From: Pontibacter fetidus
GTDB lineage: Bacteria > Bacteroidota > Bacteroidia > Cytophagales > Hymenobacteraceae
Length of the DNA: 64,000 nucleotides
Assembly: GCF_010119545.1 (NCBI RefSeq)
Contig: NZ_JAAEAA010000013.1
Location: 62,001-126,000 of the forward strand
Direction: 5' to 3'
The number at the start of each line of letters is the position of its first letter. The stretch's first letter is position 1. Below, piece after piece: positions 35,352-43,965 of this stretch. The notes below the pieces were generated by a model, which saw nothing but the letters and a program-made list of their open reading frames with translations, did not search any database and was not told where the DNA came from. The position numbers and the translations under genes are program-made.

Positions 35352-36794
35352 CTATAGTTTGTCTATAGTAGCTGATAGGTTTCCTTTTGCATTTATTACA
35401 GTCCGGATAGCGGTCGGAGTCAGGTAGATGTTATCAGGTTCTATCGTCTGTATCTTGCCTTTCAGTAATACCGATTCGTATACGCGGCCCTGCTTATCCA
35501 AAGCCTGCTGCAGCGATTTATGTGCTTCGGTTAGCTGGTCTTTTACCGGTATGTTCACCTGCTGCTGTATCATGTCTTTAAACTTGTTTTTGGCTAACCA
35601 ACTGGCCGTGTTCAGCAATTTGTCCTTCGTTTCGAGGGTGTAATCTACATCACGCACTTTTATAGATGCCGTGGCTGCATCGTAATAAGGTGTGCCTTTT
35701 AAGTATACTTTGCCCACAATTTTTTTGGTGAACAAACCCGCTTTTGTTTTGCCGTTTACATCCAGCATCAGCACCAGTTGGTCGCCGCCAGGCGTTATAG
35801 TAGCATCTTTTACGGTTAGCTGGCTTTTGCCTTCGTCGAATTTATAGGTCTGGTTGGCTACCTGCTGCTGCAGCATTTTGCTGGCCTGTGTGTACGGAAT
35901 ATCGGCTGTCAGCCCGACCTGTATGTTATCAGTCAGTTTGTTGTCCAGCACCAGGTTTGGCAGCTTTTTTAGGGATTGCGCTTTGGGCTTTCCGTCGGTG
36001 GTTACGTTTATATAAGAGGTAATGCCAATGCGCATAGCCAATGTACCGTTTCGTGCCTGAAGTGGTGTAACTCTAACATCCTGTGGCAACACCTGCAGCC
36101 AGGCATTCATGCCGTCATCTACCTTAACCGGCTCCTGCAACATATTCCAGGCTTGCTGCACATATTGTTTTACATTTATCTGCTTCTGTAGTTCGGCATC
36201 AAGTTGTTTGGTAAGTGTTGCCATCTGCTTGCGCAGTTCCGGTTCTACAAAGCGGGCCAACCCGATCTTTAGCGGACCCAGTTCCAGCACAGGCTTGGTG
36301 TTTCCCCATTCAAAATCGCCGGTGGTAGTGGTCTTTAGTTTATAGTCTTCCGTCAGCCCGATCTTGCTTTCTGTGTTAATCACCATGTCAAACCGGGTGT
36401 CTTCAGTCTTATCGATGGCCGGGCAAAGCTTACAAGGGTCCCATTTCCAGCGGCCTTTGGCATAAATATTCAGCGGCACACTAAAGTAGATCTTATCCTT
36501 ATCAGCCCGGATGCTCATGCGGCCATTCTTGCTCACAGTTACAGCCACATCGTCATCGTCGAGGTTCGTGTCTTTGTATAGTACGCCTGTAAATTGTCGG
36601 TTCAGCATTTCCTCTAAAGTAGCCACCTGCACACTTACCGGTATAGTGATAGAAGATAGTTTGGGCTGGTAAACAGGAGCGGCAGCTATAGTTGCAGCAG
36701 GTGCTTCGGTTTGCAGTTTAGCGGTGCTGGTGCAGCCGGATAGATAAAGCAACGTTGTAAGCAACAGGGTTGCTATAAAGGGCGTGGTTCTCAC
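35352..36794 (-). CDS. DUF4403 lipoprotein
   Basis: The 480-residue protein starts with a lipoprotein signal (LYLSGC, Cys21). The mature protein has the DUF4403 pattern: SSITIPVSVQVATLEEMLNR, the WKWDPCKLCPAIDKT region with two Cys, alternating amphipathic strands, and a second half starting around ISYINVTTDGKPK. The strand pattern is reminiscent of tubular lipid-binding or SMP-like repeats, but that is only a suggestion. Function unknown; the gene is monocistronic and flanked upstream by a 1.1-kb repeat island. Confidence 0.8.
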   Translation of the reverse strand: MRTTPFIATLLLTTLLYLSGCTSTAKLQTEAPAATIAAAPVYQPKLSSITIPVSVQVATLEEMLNRQFTGVLYKDTNLDDDDVAVTVSKNGRMSIRADKDKIYFSVPLNIYAKGRWKWDPCKLCPAIDKTEDTRFDMVINTESKIGLTEDYKLKTTTTGDFEWGNTKPVLELGPLKIGLARFVEPELRKQMATLTKQLDAELQKQINVKQYVQQAWNMLQEPVKVDDGMNAWLQVLPQDVRVTPLQARNGTLAMRIGITSYINVTTDGKPKAQSLKKLPNLVLDNKLTDNIQVGLTADIPYTQASKMLQQQVANQTYKFDEGKSQLTVKDATITPGGDQLVLMLDVNGKTKAGLFTKKIVGKVYLKGTPYYDAATASIKVRDVDYTLETKDKLLNTASWLAKNKFKDMIQQQVNIPVKDQLTEAHKSLQQALDKQGRVYESVLLKGKIQTIEPDNIYLTPTAIRTVINAKGNLSATIDKL

Positions 36795-36933
36795 GGGGTT
36801 ATGGTTTTTTCAGAAATTGCGGCGCAAGTTAGTATAGTTTTGGCTTTTGTAACAGCAGGAGGGATGAAATAGTGCCGGCAGAAAGTAATGTTACAAATGT
36901 CATTTCGAACAGAGTGAAAAATCTGAGTTTACT

Positions 36934-36968
36934 AGACCTAACAGCGTGCGCAGCTCCTGTTAGCGTCT
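36934..36968. repeat. 35-bp imperfect hairpin repeat, copy 2 (inverted)
   Basis: Reverse complement of the 27591-27625 element with a few base changes and the same 35-bp length. Confidence 0.7.
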
Positions 36969-37128
36969 AATGCTATAGTTGGTTATTTGTCATTCCGAGC
37001 ACTCCTGAGACACGAGTCGAAAGGAGCCAGCGTAGCTGTGAGAAATCTTATGTGTCCTATAATATCTTTTTGTCATTTCTAACAAAGTGAGAAATCTATC
37101 TCGAACTATAGTTGGTTATAGTCGCTAG

Positions 37129-37350
37129 CTTGAACCAAGCCTTCGTTTTAAATCCCATCCATTCCTGGGAGCTCTACTTGCCTATCATTTCAACTTTACT
37201 TTGGTGCCCTCACGGCCGGGAGGCCCCGTCATCGGGCATCGCGCTGCTGCCTTCTTGCTATCCTCCTGTGTCGGATTGGCTAACGCCACCGCAACAAGTC
37301 AAAGGCGCTCAACCCAAAGACTGCGATCTTTCTTCTATTGACCTGTATCT
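37129..37350 (+). repeat. GC-rich dispersed repeat 'A', copy 2
   Basis: Collinear with 965-1195: cttgaaccaagc entry, GGTGCCCTCACGGCCGGG, GCATCGCGCTGCTGCC and GTCAAAGGCGCTCAACCC blocks are retained. The TCTT loop is changed to TCAT while its CCCG/CGGG stem is kept. Confidence 0.8.
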
Positions 37351-37399
37351 ATAGTTTGAACTTTCTCGCTTCGACTTTTTTCATGTAGTATTTTCGTAG

Positions 37400-37419
37400 G
37401 GACAGGTCGCGACCTGTCC
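37400..37419. repeat. Palindrome 'B', copy 2 (perfect 20-bp inverted repeat)
   Basis: GGACAGGTCGCGACCTGTCC is a perfect 20-bp palindrome, placed 50 bp after repeat A as in copy 1. Confidence 0.85.
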
Positions 37420-37869
37420 GCATCATGGACTGAAATTATGAAACTATAGCTTTAACTATAGCAAAAGCAGAAAATTCCCCTCTTGAGAGGGGCTAGGGGT
37501 GTGTTCTAGCAAAGGCCTAACGCATCTTTCCACAAGATCCTTCCAGGATGACAGAAAAAGTGGTAAGTAAAAACTCCCTTTCCTGTTTTTAGGAGAGGGT
37601 TAGGGAGAGGTAAAACAAGGGCAGTTGGACCACGCTAACTATGGAACTACAAGTAACGCCTTTGCCTGTCCCTGTCGGGCCAGTTGCATCTGGAGATACA
37701 ACATCATAGTTCGACACGAGCGTGGACGCTCGCGCCAGCAATTATTAACAATAAAACTATAGTTTAATCCTGTAAATCCTAAAATCCTGCAAATCCTGAT
37801 TCAGACAAAACTCCAGCTTTTCAAAAGGAGAGGGCTGGGGTGAGGTTCAATCCTGATTCGAACAAAACA

Positions 37870-37909
37870 AAAACCCCCTCCTTTTTTTAGGAGGGGGTAG
37901 GGGGAGGTA
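37870..37909 (-). repeat. E-type G/C-run hairpin repeat abutting the tdh stop codon
   Basis: CCCCCTCCT-loop-AGGAGGGGG followed by TAGGGGGAGGT. It ends 4 bp from the tdh stop and could serve as its terminator. Copies lie at 44511-44546 and 44978-45018. Confidence 0.75.
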
Positions 37910-37913
37910 AACC

Positions 37914-38888
37914 TTAAACAGCCTGCTCTTGCTTCATTTTCTTTAAGTTCAGCAACATATCAGCGGTCATGGCATCCAGGTCGTAGGCTGGTTTCCAGTT
38001 CCAGTCCTGTTGGGCGGCGCTGTCGTCTATGCTTTGTGGCCACGAGTCGGCGATTTGCTGGCGCGAGTCTGGCTTGTAACTGATCTCGAATTCAGGAATA
38101 TGCTTTTGAATAGATGCTGCGATCTCTTTCGGGGAGAAGCTCATGGCGCTCAGGTTATACGAGCTGCGTACTTTTACCTGTTCTGCCGGGGCGTGCATTA
38201 AATCCAGGGTAGCTTTCAGGGCATCCGGCATGTACATCATCGGCAGGTAGGTGTTCTCGCTCAGGAAGCATTCGTAGCTGGCGCTTTCCAGGGCCTGGTG
38301 GTAAATATCTACGGCGTAATCTGTGGTGCCACCGCCCGGTAATGCTTTGTATCCTATCAGGCCAGGGTAGCGCAGGCTGCGCACATCTAAGCCATACTTC
38401 TCGAAATAATATTCGCACCAGCGTTCGCCGGCCTGCTTGCTGATACCATACACCGTGTTTGGGTCCATGATGGTGTGCTGCGGGGTGTTCTGGCGTGGCG
38501 TGTTCGGGCCGAAAACGGCGATGGAACTAGGCCAGTAAACCTTCTCTACTTTATGCTCCAGGGCCAGGTCCAGCACGTTAAACAGGCCGTCCATGTTAAG
38601 TTTCCAGGCAAATTTCGGGTTCTTTTCGCCGGTGGCCGACAACACAGCTGCCAGGTGATAGATCTGCTTGAATTTATACTTTGCGGCCAGTTCGCCCATT
38701 GCCTTGGGGTCCAGCACGTCTATTTTTTCGAAAGGTCCGGAGTCGCGCAGGTCGGCATGTTTGGGAGCTGCAATATCTGCCGCCACTACATTACTTCCGC
38801 CATACATATTGCGCAGTTCCATAGTTAGTTCTGAGCCAAGCTGGCCGCTCGAACCAATTACCAGTACCGTATCAGTTGTGTTTGCCAT
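37914..38888 (-). CDS. tdh: NAD-dependent L-threonine 3-dehydrogenase (SDR/epimerase type)
   Basis: The 324-residue protein (start chosen at ATG 38886-38888, just before the Rossmann fold) has the GSSGQLGSEL nucleotide-binding turn, the NMDGLFNVLDLALEH block, SSIAVFGP (catalytic Ser/Thr region) and YGISKQAGE (Tyr-x3-Lys catalytic pair). This matches the short-chain type of threonine dehydrogenase that oxidises threonine to 2-amino-3-ketobutyrate. The kbl gene 1.6 kb away encodes the next enzyme, which supports the assignment over a generic epimerase. The two are divergently transcribed. Confidence 0.88.
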   Translation of the reverse strand: MANTTDTVLVIGSSGQLGSELTMELRNMYGGSNVVAADIAAPKHADLRDSGPFEKIDVLDPKAMGELAAKYKFKQIYHLAAVLSATGEKNPKFAWKLNMDGLFNVLDLALEHKVEKVYWPSSIAVFGPNTPRQNTPQHTIMDPNTVYGISKQAGERWCEYYFEKYGLDVRSLRYPGLIGYKALPGGGTTDYAVDIYHQALESASYECFLSENTYLPMMYMPDALKATLDLMHAPAEQVKVRSSYNLSAMSFSPKEIAASIQKHIPEFEISYKPDSRQQIADSWPQSIDDSAAQQDWNWKPAYDLDAMTADMLLNLKKMKQEQAV

Positions 38889-39232
38889 AGTTACGCTAAA
38901 TCGTTTGCACAAAGTAACCTATTTCGGTGCAATACTGAAAGAGTAGCGAATAAGAAACACAAGGGCTTATGCGATTTGGATAGGAGAATGTTGCTTAAAT
39001 GCAAAAAGAGAGCATCTGCCGGCTGCAAACACTCTCCTGCACTAAAACTAATCTAACTTTTAACTCACCTTACAACAAAGGTACTCAGCGGGGTGCAGCT
39101 ACAAAACAGGTAACAGCAGACTTAAAGATTAAATAATATTAGCCCGAAAAGCAGTTGGTGCCGTACTGGCTTGTGCAGCGGATTTGCCTATATTTGTAAG
39201 CATAAGCCTGTGTTTTACAAGACGGCCAGTAC
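38889..39232. promoter_or_regulatory. Divergent intergenic region of tdh and the Pro-rich protein gene
   Basis: No gene is seen. A perfect TATATTTG -7 box at 39189-39196 lies 36 bp before the 39233 start; at the -33 position only ACTG is found. The 20-base word structure elsewhere is unremarkable and no dispersed repeat is present. Confidence 0.45.
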
Positions 39233-40417
39233 ATGACATTTGAAGAATACCTTGTAAAGAAGCGCATCAATAAAGCTGCATTTGCTGCCGGCGACCCCGT
39301 ACGTTTTGCTGCCTGGGCCGATATGTATGACCAGATGCACCAGAACAGCTTTTACATTGCCACTAAAATGGTGATAAACGATGTGCGCCTAAGGTATCAT
39401 TTAAAAGAGGAAGATGTGCCGAAAGCCGCGCCTGCACCTGCAGCAGCAAAACCAGTTATGCGCCGTGCTGCTCCTGCGGCCTCCGAAACTATGGAGACTG
39501 CGGAGCCTGCCGTTCCACAGGAAACACCGGAAGCTGCGCCAGCACCACGACCAGTTGTAAAGCGCCCGACCACAGCCAGACCAACTATAGCTAAACCTGC
39601 TGCAACCGAAGGCGAAACTATAAAGACCGACGAAGCTCAGCCTGAGAAAGCAGCAGAGCCGGGTAAAGCGCGTCCGGTTATAAAAAGGCCGGTAATTGCC
39701 AGACCTGCGCCAACTACAGAAGGTGAAAACACAGCGGACAAACTGGCAACTGAAAGCCCTGTGCCGGCCCGTCCACGACCGGTAATAAAGCGCCCGGCTG
39801 CGTTACAGAAACATGCTACGGATGAACCCGAATCCAGCATACCCGCTGAGCCAACTATAACTCCGGAAACCGAAGCCTCGAAACCAGCTGCGCGACCAAG
39901 ACCAGTTATCAAAAGGCCAGCAGCTCTACAGAAATCAGCTGAAGAAAAACTACCGGAAACGGAAAAGCCAACTATAGAACCGACCGGAGAAACTATAAAA
40001 CCGGAAGAAACTATAGTTTCAGGTGAAGCAGAGGCACCAAAGCCTTTACGACCAAGGCCAGTTATAAAACGCCCGGTTGCGTTGCAGAAACCTGGAACCG
40101 AAGAAACAAAGCCTGAGGAAACAAAAACTCCAGAGCAAACTATAAACGCTACGGAAGAACCTGCTGCACCAAAGCCGCCCAGGCCACGACCAGTTATCAA
40201 AAGGCCAACGCCAGCTGCAGGGCAAACTATACCGGATGCCAAACGGGAAGAGCTGAACCCAGCTCCAGCTATAGAAAACTCTGAACCAGCGCAGCCAACT
40301 ATAAACGAAGCAAAAACAGATCAGCCCGAGGCATCGGCACCAGACGAAACGATACAGCCAAAGCCGCCGCGCCCAAGGCCCATTATTAAAAGGCCACCGC
40401 CAAAAACCGACATATAA
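39233..40417 (+). CDS. Proline/lysine-rich repeat protein with small folded N-terminus
   Basis: The 394-residue protein has a predicted helical head (1-62, FEEYLVKKRINKAAF ... VRLRYHL) and a disordered tail. The tail is built of at least seven RPRPVIKRP-type repeats, most followed by AALQK, VALQK or a similar word, separated by acidic linkers of 25-45 residues rich in Glu/Pro/Thr. There is no signal peptide or membrane segment. The tail alternates strongly basic repeat and acidic linker. Many linker Thr-Ile pairs are encoded by the iterated ACT ATA word. I do not recognise the family; similar tails occur in Bacteroidota proteins with unknown roles. It lies between tdh and kbl, 55 bp before kbl. 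Confidence 0.7.
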   Translation: MTFEEYLVKKRINKAAFAAGDPVRFAAWADMYDQMHQNSFYIATKMVINDVRLRYHLKEEDVPKAAPAPAAAKPVMRRAAPAASETMETAEPAVPQETPEAAPAPRPVVKRPTTARPTIAKPAATEGETIKTDEAQPEKAAEPGKARPVIKRPVIARPAPTTEGENTADKLATESPVPARPRPVIKRPAALQKHATDEPESSIPAEPTITPETEASKPAARPRPVIKRPAALQKSAEEKLPETEKPTIEPTGETIKPEETIVSGEAEAPKPLRPRPVIKRPVALQKPGTEETKPEETKTPEQTINATEEPAAPKPPRPRPVIKRPTPAAGQTIPDAKREELNPAPAIENSEPAQPTINEAKTDQPEASAPDETIQPKPPRPRPIIKRPPPKTDI

Positions 40418-40472
40418 CTATAGTTTATGCTATCTTAGAGCGAATAACGAACAACGATAAACGAATAACGAA

Positions 40473-41669
40473 ATGTACGAAACCTTAAAACCAGACCTGG
40501 AACAGCAGCTTGCTGAGATAAAAGAGGCCGGACTATATAAGCAGGAACGCATTATCACCACGCCGCAGGGCGCCGATATCGACACCACGCAACAGCCGCA
40601 TGTGCTTAACTTTTGCGCCAACAACTATCTGGGCCTTTCGGCGCACCCGAAGGTAATTGAAGCCGCCAAAGAAGCCATCGATACGCATGGTTATGGCATG
40701 AGCTCGGTACGTTTTATCTGCGGTACCCAGGATATCCACAAAGAACTGGAGCGCAAGATCTCTGAATTTTTAGGTACCGAAGACACCATTCTGTATGCTG
40801 CTGCTTTTGATGCGAACGGCGGTGTGTTTGAACCCCTGTTCGGCGAAGATTCAGCTATTATTTCGGATGCGCTGAACCATGCGTCTATTATTGATGGCGT
40901 GCGTTTGTGCAAGGCACAGCGTTTCCGTTACGAGCACAACAACATGGCCGACCTGGAAGCCAAATTACAGGAAGCTGTGGACGCCAATACCAAGCACCGC
41001 ATCATCGTTACCGACGGTTCTTTCTCGATGGACGGCACCATTGCCCAGCTGGATAAAATTGTAGAACTGGCCGATAAATACAAGGCGCTTATCATGATAG
41101 ATGAGTGCCATAGTTCGGGCTTTTTGGGTAAGACCGGCCGTGGCACGCATGAGTACCGTGGTGTAATGGGCAAGATCGATATCATAACAGGCACGTTGGG
41201 CAAAGCGCTTGGTGGTGCGATGGGTGGTTTCACATCAGGCCATAAAGAAGTGATTGAAATGCTGCGTCAGCGCTCACGTCCGTACCTGTTCTCTAACTCG
41301 CTGGCGCCGTCTATAGTTGGCGCTTCTATTGCCGTGTTGGATTTGCTGAGCTCAACTACCGAACTGCGCGATAAACTGGAGTGGAACACCAGATATTTCC
41401 GTGAGAAGATAACAGAAGCCGGTTTTGACATTAAACCAGGAGACCACCCGATTGTGCCGGTAATGCTGTACGATGCCCCACTCGCCCAGGAGTTTGCCGC
41501 CCGCATGCTCGACAAAGGTATATACGTGATAGGTTTTTACTACCCGGTGGTACCAAAAGGCCAGGCCCGCATCAGAGTACAGATATCAGCTGTGCACGAC
41601 AGGGTGCATTTGGATAAATGTATCGCTGCCTTTACCGAAGTTGGTAGAGAGCTTGGTGTGATCAAGTAA
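40473..41669 (+). CDS. kbl: Glycine C-acetyltransferase (2-amino-3-ketobutyrate CoA ligase)
   Basis: The 398-residue PLP enzyme cleaves 2-amino-3-ketobutyrate with CoA to glycine and acetyl-CoA. The PLP lysine is Lys244 ([10 protein letters not shown]). Also present are [14 protein letters not shown] (about 46-59), [21 protein letters not shown] and [19 protein letters not shown]. The last block and the paired tdh gene separate it from serine palmitoyltransferase or KAPA synthase. Length is normal. It is followed by a long hairpin and a terminator. Confidence 0.95.
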   Translation: MYETLKPDLEQQLAEIKEAGLYKQERIITTPQGADIDTTQQPHVLNFCANNYLGLSAHPKVIEAAKEAIDTHGYGMSSVRFICGTQDIHKELERKISEFLGTEDTILYAAAFDANGGVFEPLFGEDSAIISDALNHASIIDGVRLCKAQRFRYEHNNMADLEAKLQEAVDANTKHRIIVTDGSFSMDGTIAQLDKIVELADKYKALIMIDECHSSGFLGKTGRGTHEYRGVMGKIDIITGTLGKALGGAMGGFTSGHKEVIEMLRQRSRPYLFSNSLAPSIVGASIAVLDLLSSTTELRDKLEWNTRYFREKITEAGFDIKPGDHPIVPVMLYDAPLAQEFAARMLDKGIYVIGFYYPVVPKGQARIRVQISAVHDRVHLDKCIAAFTEVGRELGVIK

Positions 41670-41701
41670 GGTCAGCTGTAGTTTGTCTTCCCCTGCATTC
41701 G

Positions 41702-41767
41702 CTGGCGCGAGCTTGTAGCTTGTGTCCTGGTTTCATATTAAGCACGAGCTACAAGCTCGCGCCAGTG
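41702..41767. repeat. Long near-perfect inverted repeat (hairpin) after kbl
   Basis: Arms at 41702-41724 and 41743-41765 (CTGGCGCGAGCTTGTAGC and its complement) pair over 23 bp with one mismatch around an 18-nt loop. The GCGCGAGC/GCTCGCGCC words also occur at 37728-37742, which suggests a dispersed palindromic family. Confidence 0.85.
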
Positions 41768-41773
41768 AAACAG

Positions 41774-41808
41774 AAAAGCCACTCTTAAAACTGGAGTGGC
41801 TTTTTTTA
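41774..41808 (+). terminator. Rho-independent terminator downstream of kbl
   Basis: AAAAGCCACTC/GAGTGGCTTTT stem with a run of Ts, directly after the long hairpin. Confidence 0.85.
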
Positions 41809-41851
41809 TATTTCAAATTTAGTAACTTGATGTTTAAACTATAGATAAGGC

Positions 41852-42070
41852 ATGGAATTCGTAACCCCTAGCATCAACAACTTTGCTTATAGTGCCATCT
41901 TTACACTGATTATAGTTTACTATGTCGGCGCTTTTATCTCCCTGATTCACTTAATATTTAAAACAGACTATGACCTGAAAGAGCGCCTGCTCTGGATGTT
42001 GGTGCTGTGGCTGGTGCCTATACTTGGGCTGATATTTTATTGGGTAAACTGGCGCAAAAGGAAATTATAA
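41852..42070 (+). CDS. Small PLDc_N-type membrane protein
   Basis: The 72-residue protein has two hydrophobic helices (about 10-35 and 46-64) linked by a charged turn (KTDYDLKERLLW) and ends WVNWRKRKL. This is the cardiolipin-synthase N-terminal (PLDc_N) type of mini membrane protein, without any phospholipase domain. Function unknown; it stands alone. Confidence 0.7.
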   Translation: MEFVTPSINNFAYSAIFTLIIVYYVGAFISLIHLIFKTDYDLKERLLWMLVLWLVPILGLIFYWVNWRKRKL

Positions 42071-42224
42071 TTATCTGAACCACAGATTAATTAAGATTAA
42101 TCAGATTGATGGGATAGATAGCTAAACCAGCATGTCCTGATTCAGACAAAAAAGACGCAATATATTGCATCTCTGCATAATCAATCCAATCTCACAAATC
42201 ACCATTAATCCCGGTTCAGACAAA

Positions 42225-43067
42225 CTATGCAGCGCTTACGGAGTTCTCGGAAGCACTTATACTTGGGCGCTGGTCTGTGTCGAACAGGAACTGGTTGAGT
42301 TTTACGCGTAGGTCTGAGGAAGATAAGTTTCGGAAAGCCTCACCATTACGCACTAGTGCAATCTGGCCGGTCTCTTCCGAAACTACCAAAACTATACTGT
42401 CTGTGATCTCGGTTAAGCCAATAGCCGCGCGGTGTCGCAAACCCATAGAAGCCGGGATTTCCTGGTTTTCAGAAACGGGAAGTATGCAGCGGGCCGCTTT
42501 AATCCGGTTGCTGGCAATAATTACAGCACCATCGTGCAGGGGGCTGTTCTTGTTAAAAATTGACATCAGCAAGCGCTTCGAAACAACAGCATCTATCAGG
42601 TCACCGGACTCGGCGTAGTATTTTAGCTCCGAGCTTTTAGCGAACACGATAAGGGCACCGGTGTTTTTGGCTGCCAGCGATTTTGCAGCTTCAATAAAAG
42701 GCGTAAGGCTTAGCTTTTCGGTTGGCTCGCGGCGCCACGGAAATCCCCGGAAAAAGCGGTCGTTGTTAAAGGCGGTGGTCTTACCGATCATCAGCAGGAA
42801 ACGGCGAATCTCGGGCTGGAAAAGTATAATGGCGGCCAGTACACCTACACCCATAAACTGCCCCAGAATAATGGTAAGCAACTCCATGCCGGCAGCACGA
42901 ACCACCAGGTATAGCAGGTAAATAGAGAGCAAGCCTAAAAAGATCTTGAGCGCCACGCTACCGGTTAGCAGCTTATATAGTTGGTATAAAAGCGCCGTTA
43001 CGAGCAGTATGTCGATAATGTCGAGCAGCTCGATCTCTAAAAACCCTATGCTGAATAAAAATATCAA
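42225..43067 (-). CDS. cdaA: Diadenylate cyclase CdaA (c-di-AMP synthase)
   Basis: The 280-residue protein has three N-terminal membrane helices (about 16-34, 38-60, 70-84) and a DisA_N cyclase domain. Active-site motifs are DGA at 179-181 (PLHDGAVII) and RHR at 211-213 (GLRHRAAIG), matching the CdaA/DacA class that makes c-di-AMP from two ATP. The regulator CdaR and glmM are not adjacent, unlike in Firmicutes. Here its start overlaps the folP stop by four bases, and folP-cdaA is a compact operon seen in this phylum. Confidence 0.95.
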   Translation of the reverse strand: MIFLFSIGFLEIELLDIIDILLVTALLYQLYKLLTGSVALKIFLGLLSIYLLYLVVRAAGMELLTIILGQFMGVGVLAAIILFQPEIRRFLLMIGKTTAFNNDRFFRGFPWRREPTEKLSLTPFIEAAKSLAAKNTGALIVFAKSSELKYYAESGDLIDAVVSKRLLMSIFNKNSPLHDGAVIIASNRIKAARCILPVSENQEIPASMGLRHRAAIGLTEITDSIVLVVSEETGQIALVRNGEAFRNLSSSDLRVKLNQFLFDTDQRPSISASENSVSAA

Positions 43068-43930
43068 AGTGTTGTTTTCTTGTATAGTTCTACTGCCTGC
43101 TTGGTTTCTTTTACGTCGTGCACGCGCAAAATATTGGCTCCTTTGGTTAAAGCAATGGTGTTTACAACTGTAGTTCCGGTCAGGGCATCGGTCTGATGAA
43201 TACCCAGCGTTTTGTACACCATCGATTTACGCGACATGCCCACCAGTACAGGTAAGCCCAATATACGCAAATCTTCCAGACGGTTAAGCAACTCGAAGTT
43301 ATGTTCTGTAGTTTTTGCAAACCCGAAGCCGGGGTCAAGTATAATATCGTTAACGCCGAGCCGGGTAAGTTTATGCACTTGCTGCTGCAGTTCGTCCAGC
43401 ACTTCTATCGTTACATCGCTATAGTTGGCAAACGTTTGCATATTTTGCGGCGTACCGCGCATGTGCATCAGTATGTACGGAACCTGCAACCGGGCTACAG
43501 TTTCAAACATTTGCTCATCCAATGTACCGCCTGCCACATCGTTAACTATAGCCGCGCCTGCTTTTATAGTTGCTTCTGCCACATCTGCCCTAAACGTATC
43601 TACCGAAAGAATAACATCCGGAAACTCCCGAACTATAGCTTCGATGGCCGGTATCAGCCTGTCCTGTTCTTCCTGCGACGAAATATCTGCAGCGCCGGGG
43701 CGCGTGGAATAACCGCCAATATCCAGTATGTCGGCCCCTTCGGAGAGCATTACGCGGGCACGTTCAACGGCTTCTTCGGTGGAGCTCAGGCGGCTGCCGG
43801 GGTAAAAAGAATCGGGGGTAACGTTCAGGATGCCCATCACCAGCGGCGTGTCCAGGGAGAGGAGCTTTCCGCGGCAATTGAGTGTGGTTTTTTTCTTAAA
43901 AAGCGTATCTTTCGATTCCAATGTAGGCAC
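43064..43930 (-). CDS. folP: Dihydropteroate synthase
   Basis: The 288-residue TIM-barrel enzyme condenses 6-hydroxymethyl-dihydropterin pyrophosphate with p-aminobenzoate in folate synthesis. Motifs are VMGILNVTPDSF (about 31-42), ADILDIGGYSTRPG, LSVDTFRADVAE, IVNDVAGG, LDPGFGFAKTTEHN and GMSRKSMVY; the C-terminal RVHDVKETKQAVE completes it. It is the first gene of the folP-cdaA overlap operon and is divergent from the DUF1599 gene (35 bp apart). Confidence 0.97.
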   Translation of the reverse strand: MPTLESKDTLFKKKTTLNCRGKLLSLDTPLVMGILNVTPDSFYPGSRLSSTEEAVERARVMLSEGADILDIGGYSTRPGAADISSQEEQDRLIPAIEAIVREFPDVILSVDTFRADVAEATIKAGAAIVNDVAGGTLDEQMFETVARLQVPYILMHMRGTPQNMQTFANYSDVTIEVLDELQQQVHKLTRLGVNDIILDPGFGFAKTTEHNFELLNRLEDLRILGLPVLVGMSRKSMVYKTLGIHQTDALTGTTVVNTIALTKGANILRVHDVKETKQAVELYKKTTL

Positions 43931-43965
43931 TTCGGTCTATTGATTTTAAAATTAAAGCTAAAAAG

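Larger units (their letters stand above)
36795..37913. repeat. 1.1-kb gene-free repeat island (composite copy 2)
   Basis: No credible gene. In order: a gtcatttcga half repeat (36899-36925), the 35-bp hairpin (36934-36968), two further gtcat-type fragments (about 36988-37055 and 37071-37098), repeat A (37129-37350), palindrome B (37400-37419), the CCCTCTTGAGAGGGG element (about 37472-37560), and a CTCCCTTTCCTG/AGGAGAGG block. After these come hairpins near 37717-37740 (CGAGCG-TGGA-CGCTCG), cctgattcagac elements (37769-37806, 37850-37868) and an E-type hairpin. An 80-residue open frame in repeat A is not conserved between copies and is rejected. Confidence 0.75.

Noticed and set aside
37112-37354. 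80-residue open frame inside repeat A copy 2
   Set aside because: The frame is interrupted in copies 1 and 3, and the repeat blocks are conserved as DNA rather than protein.
39500-40410. Tandem repeats that could be mistaken for a CRISPR array or minisatellite
   Set aside because: The repeats lie in a continuous reading frame, are imperfect and unevenly spaced, and encode RPRPVIKRP units; no cas gene is near.
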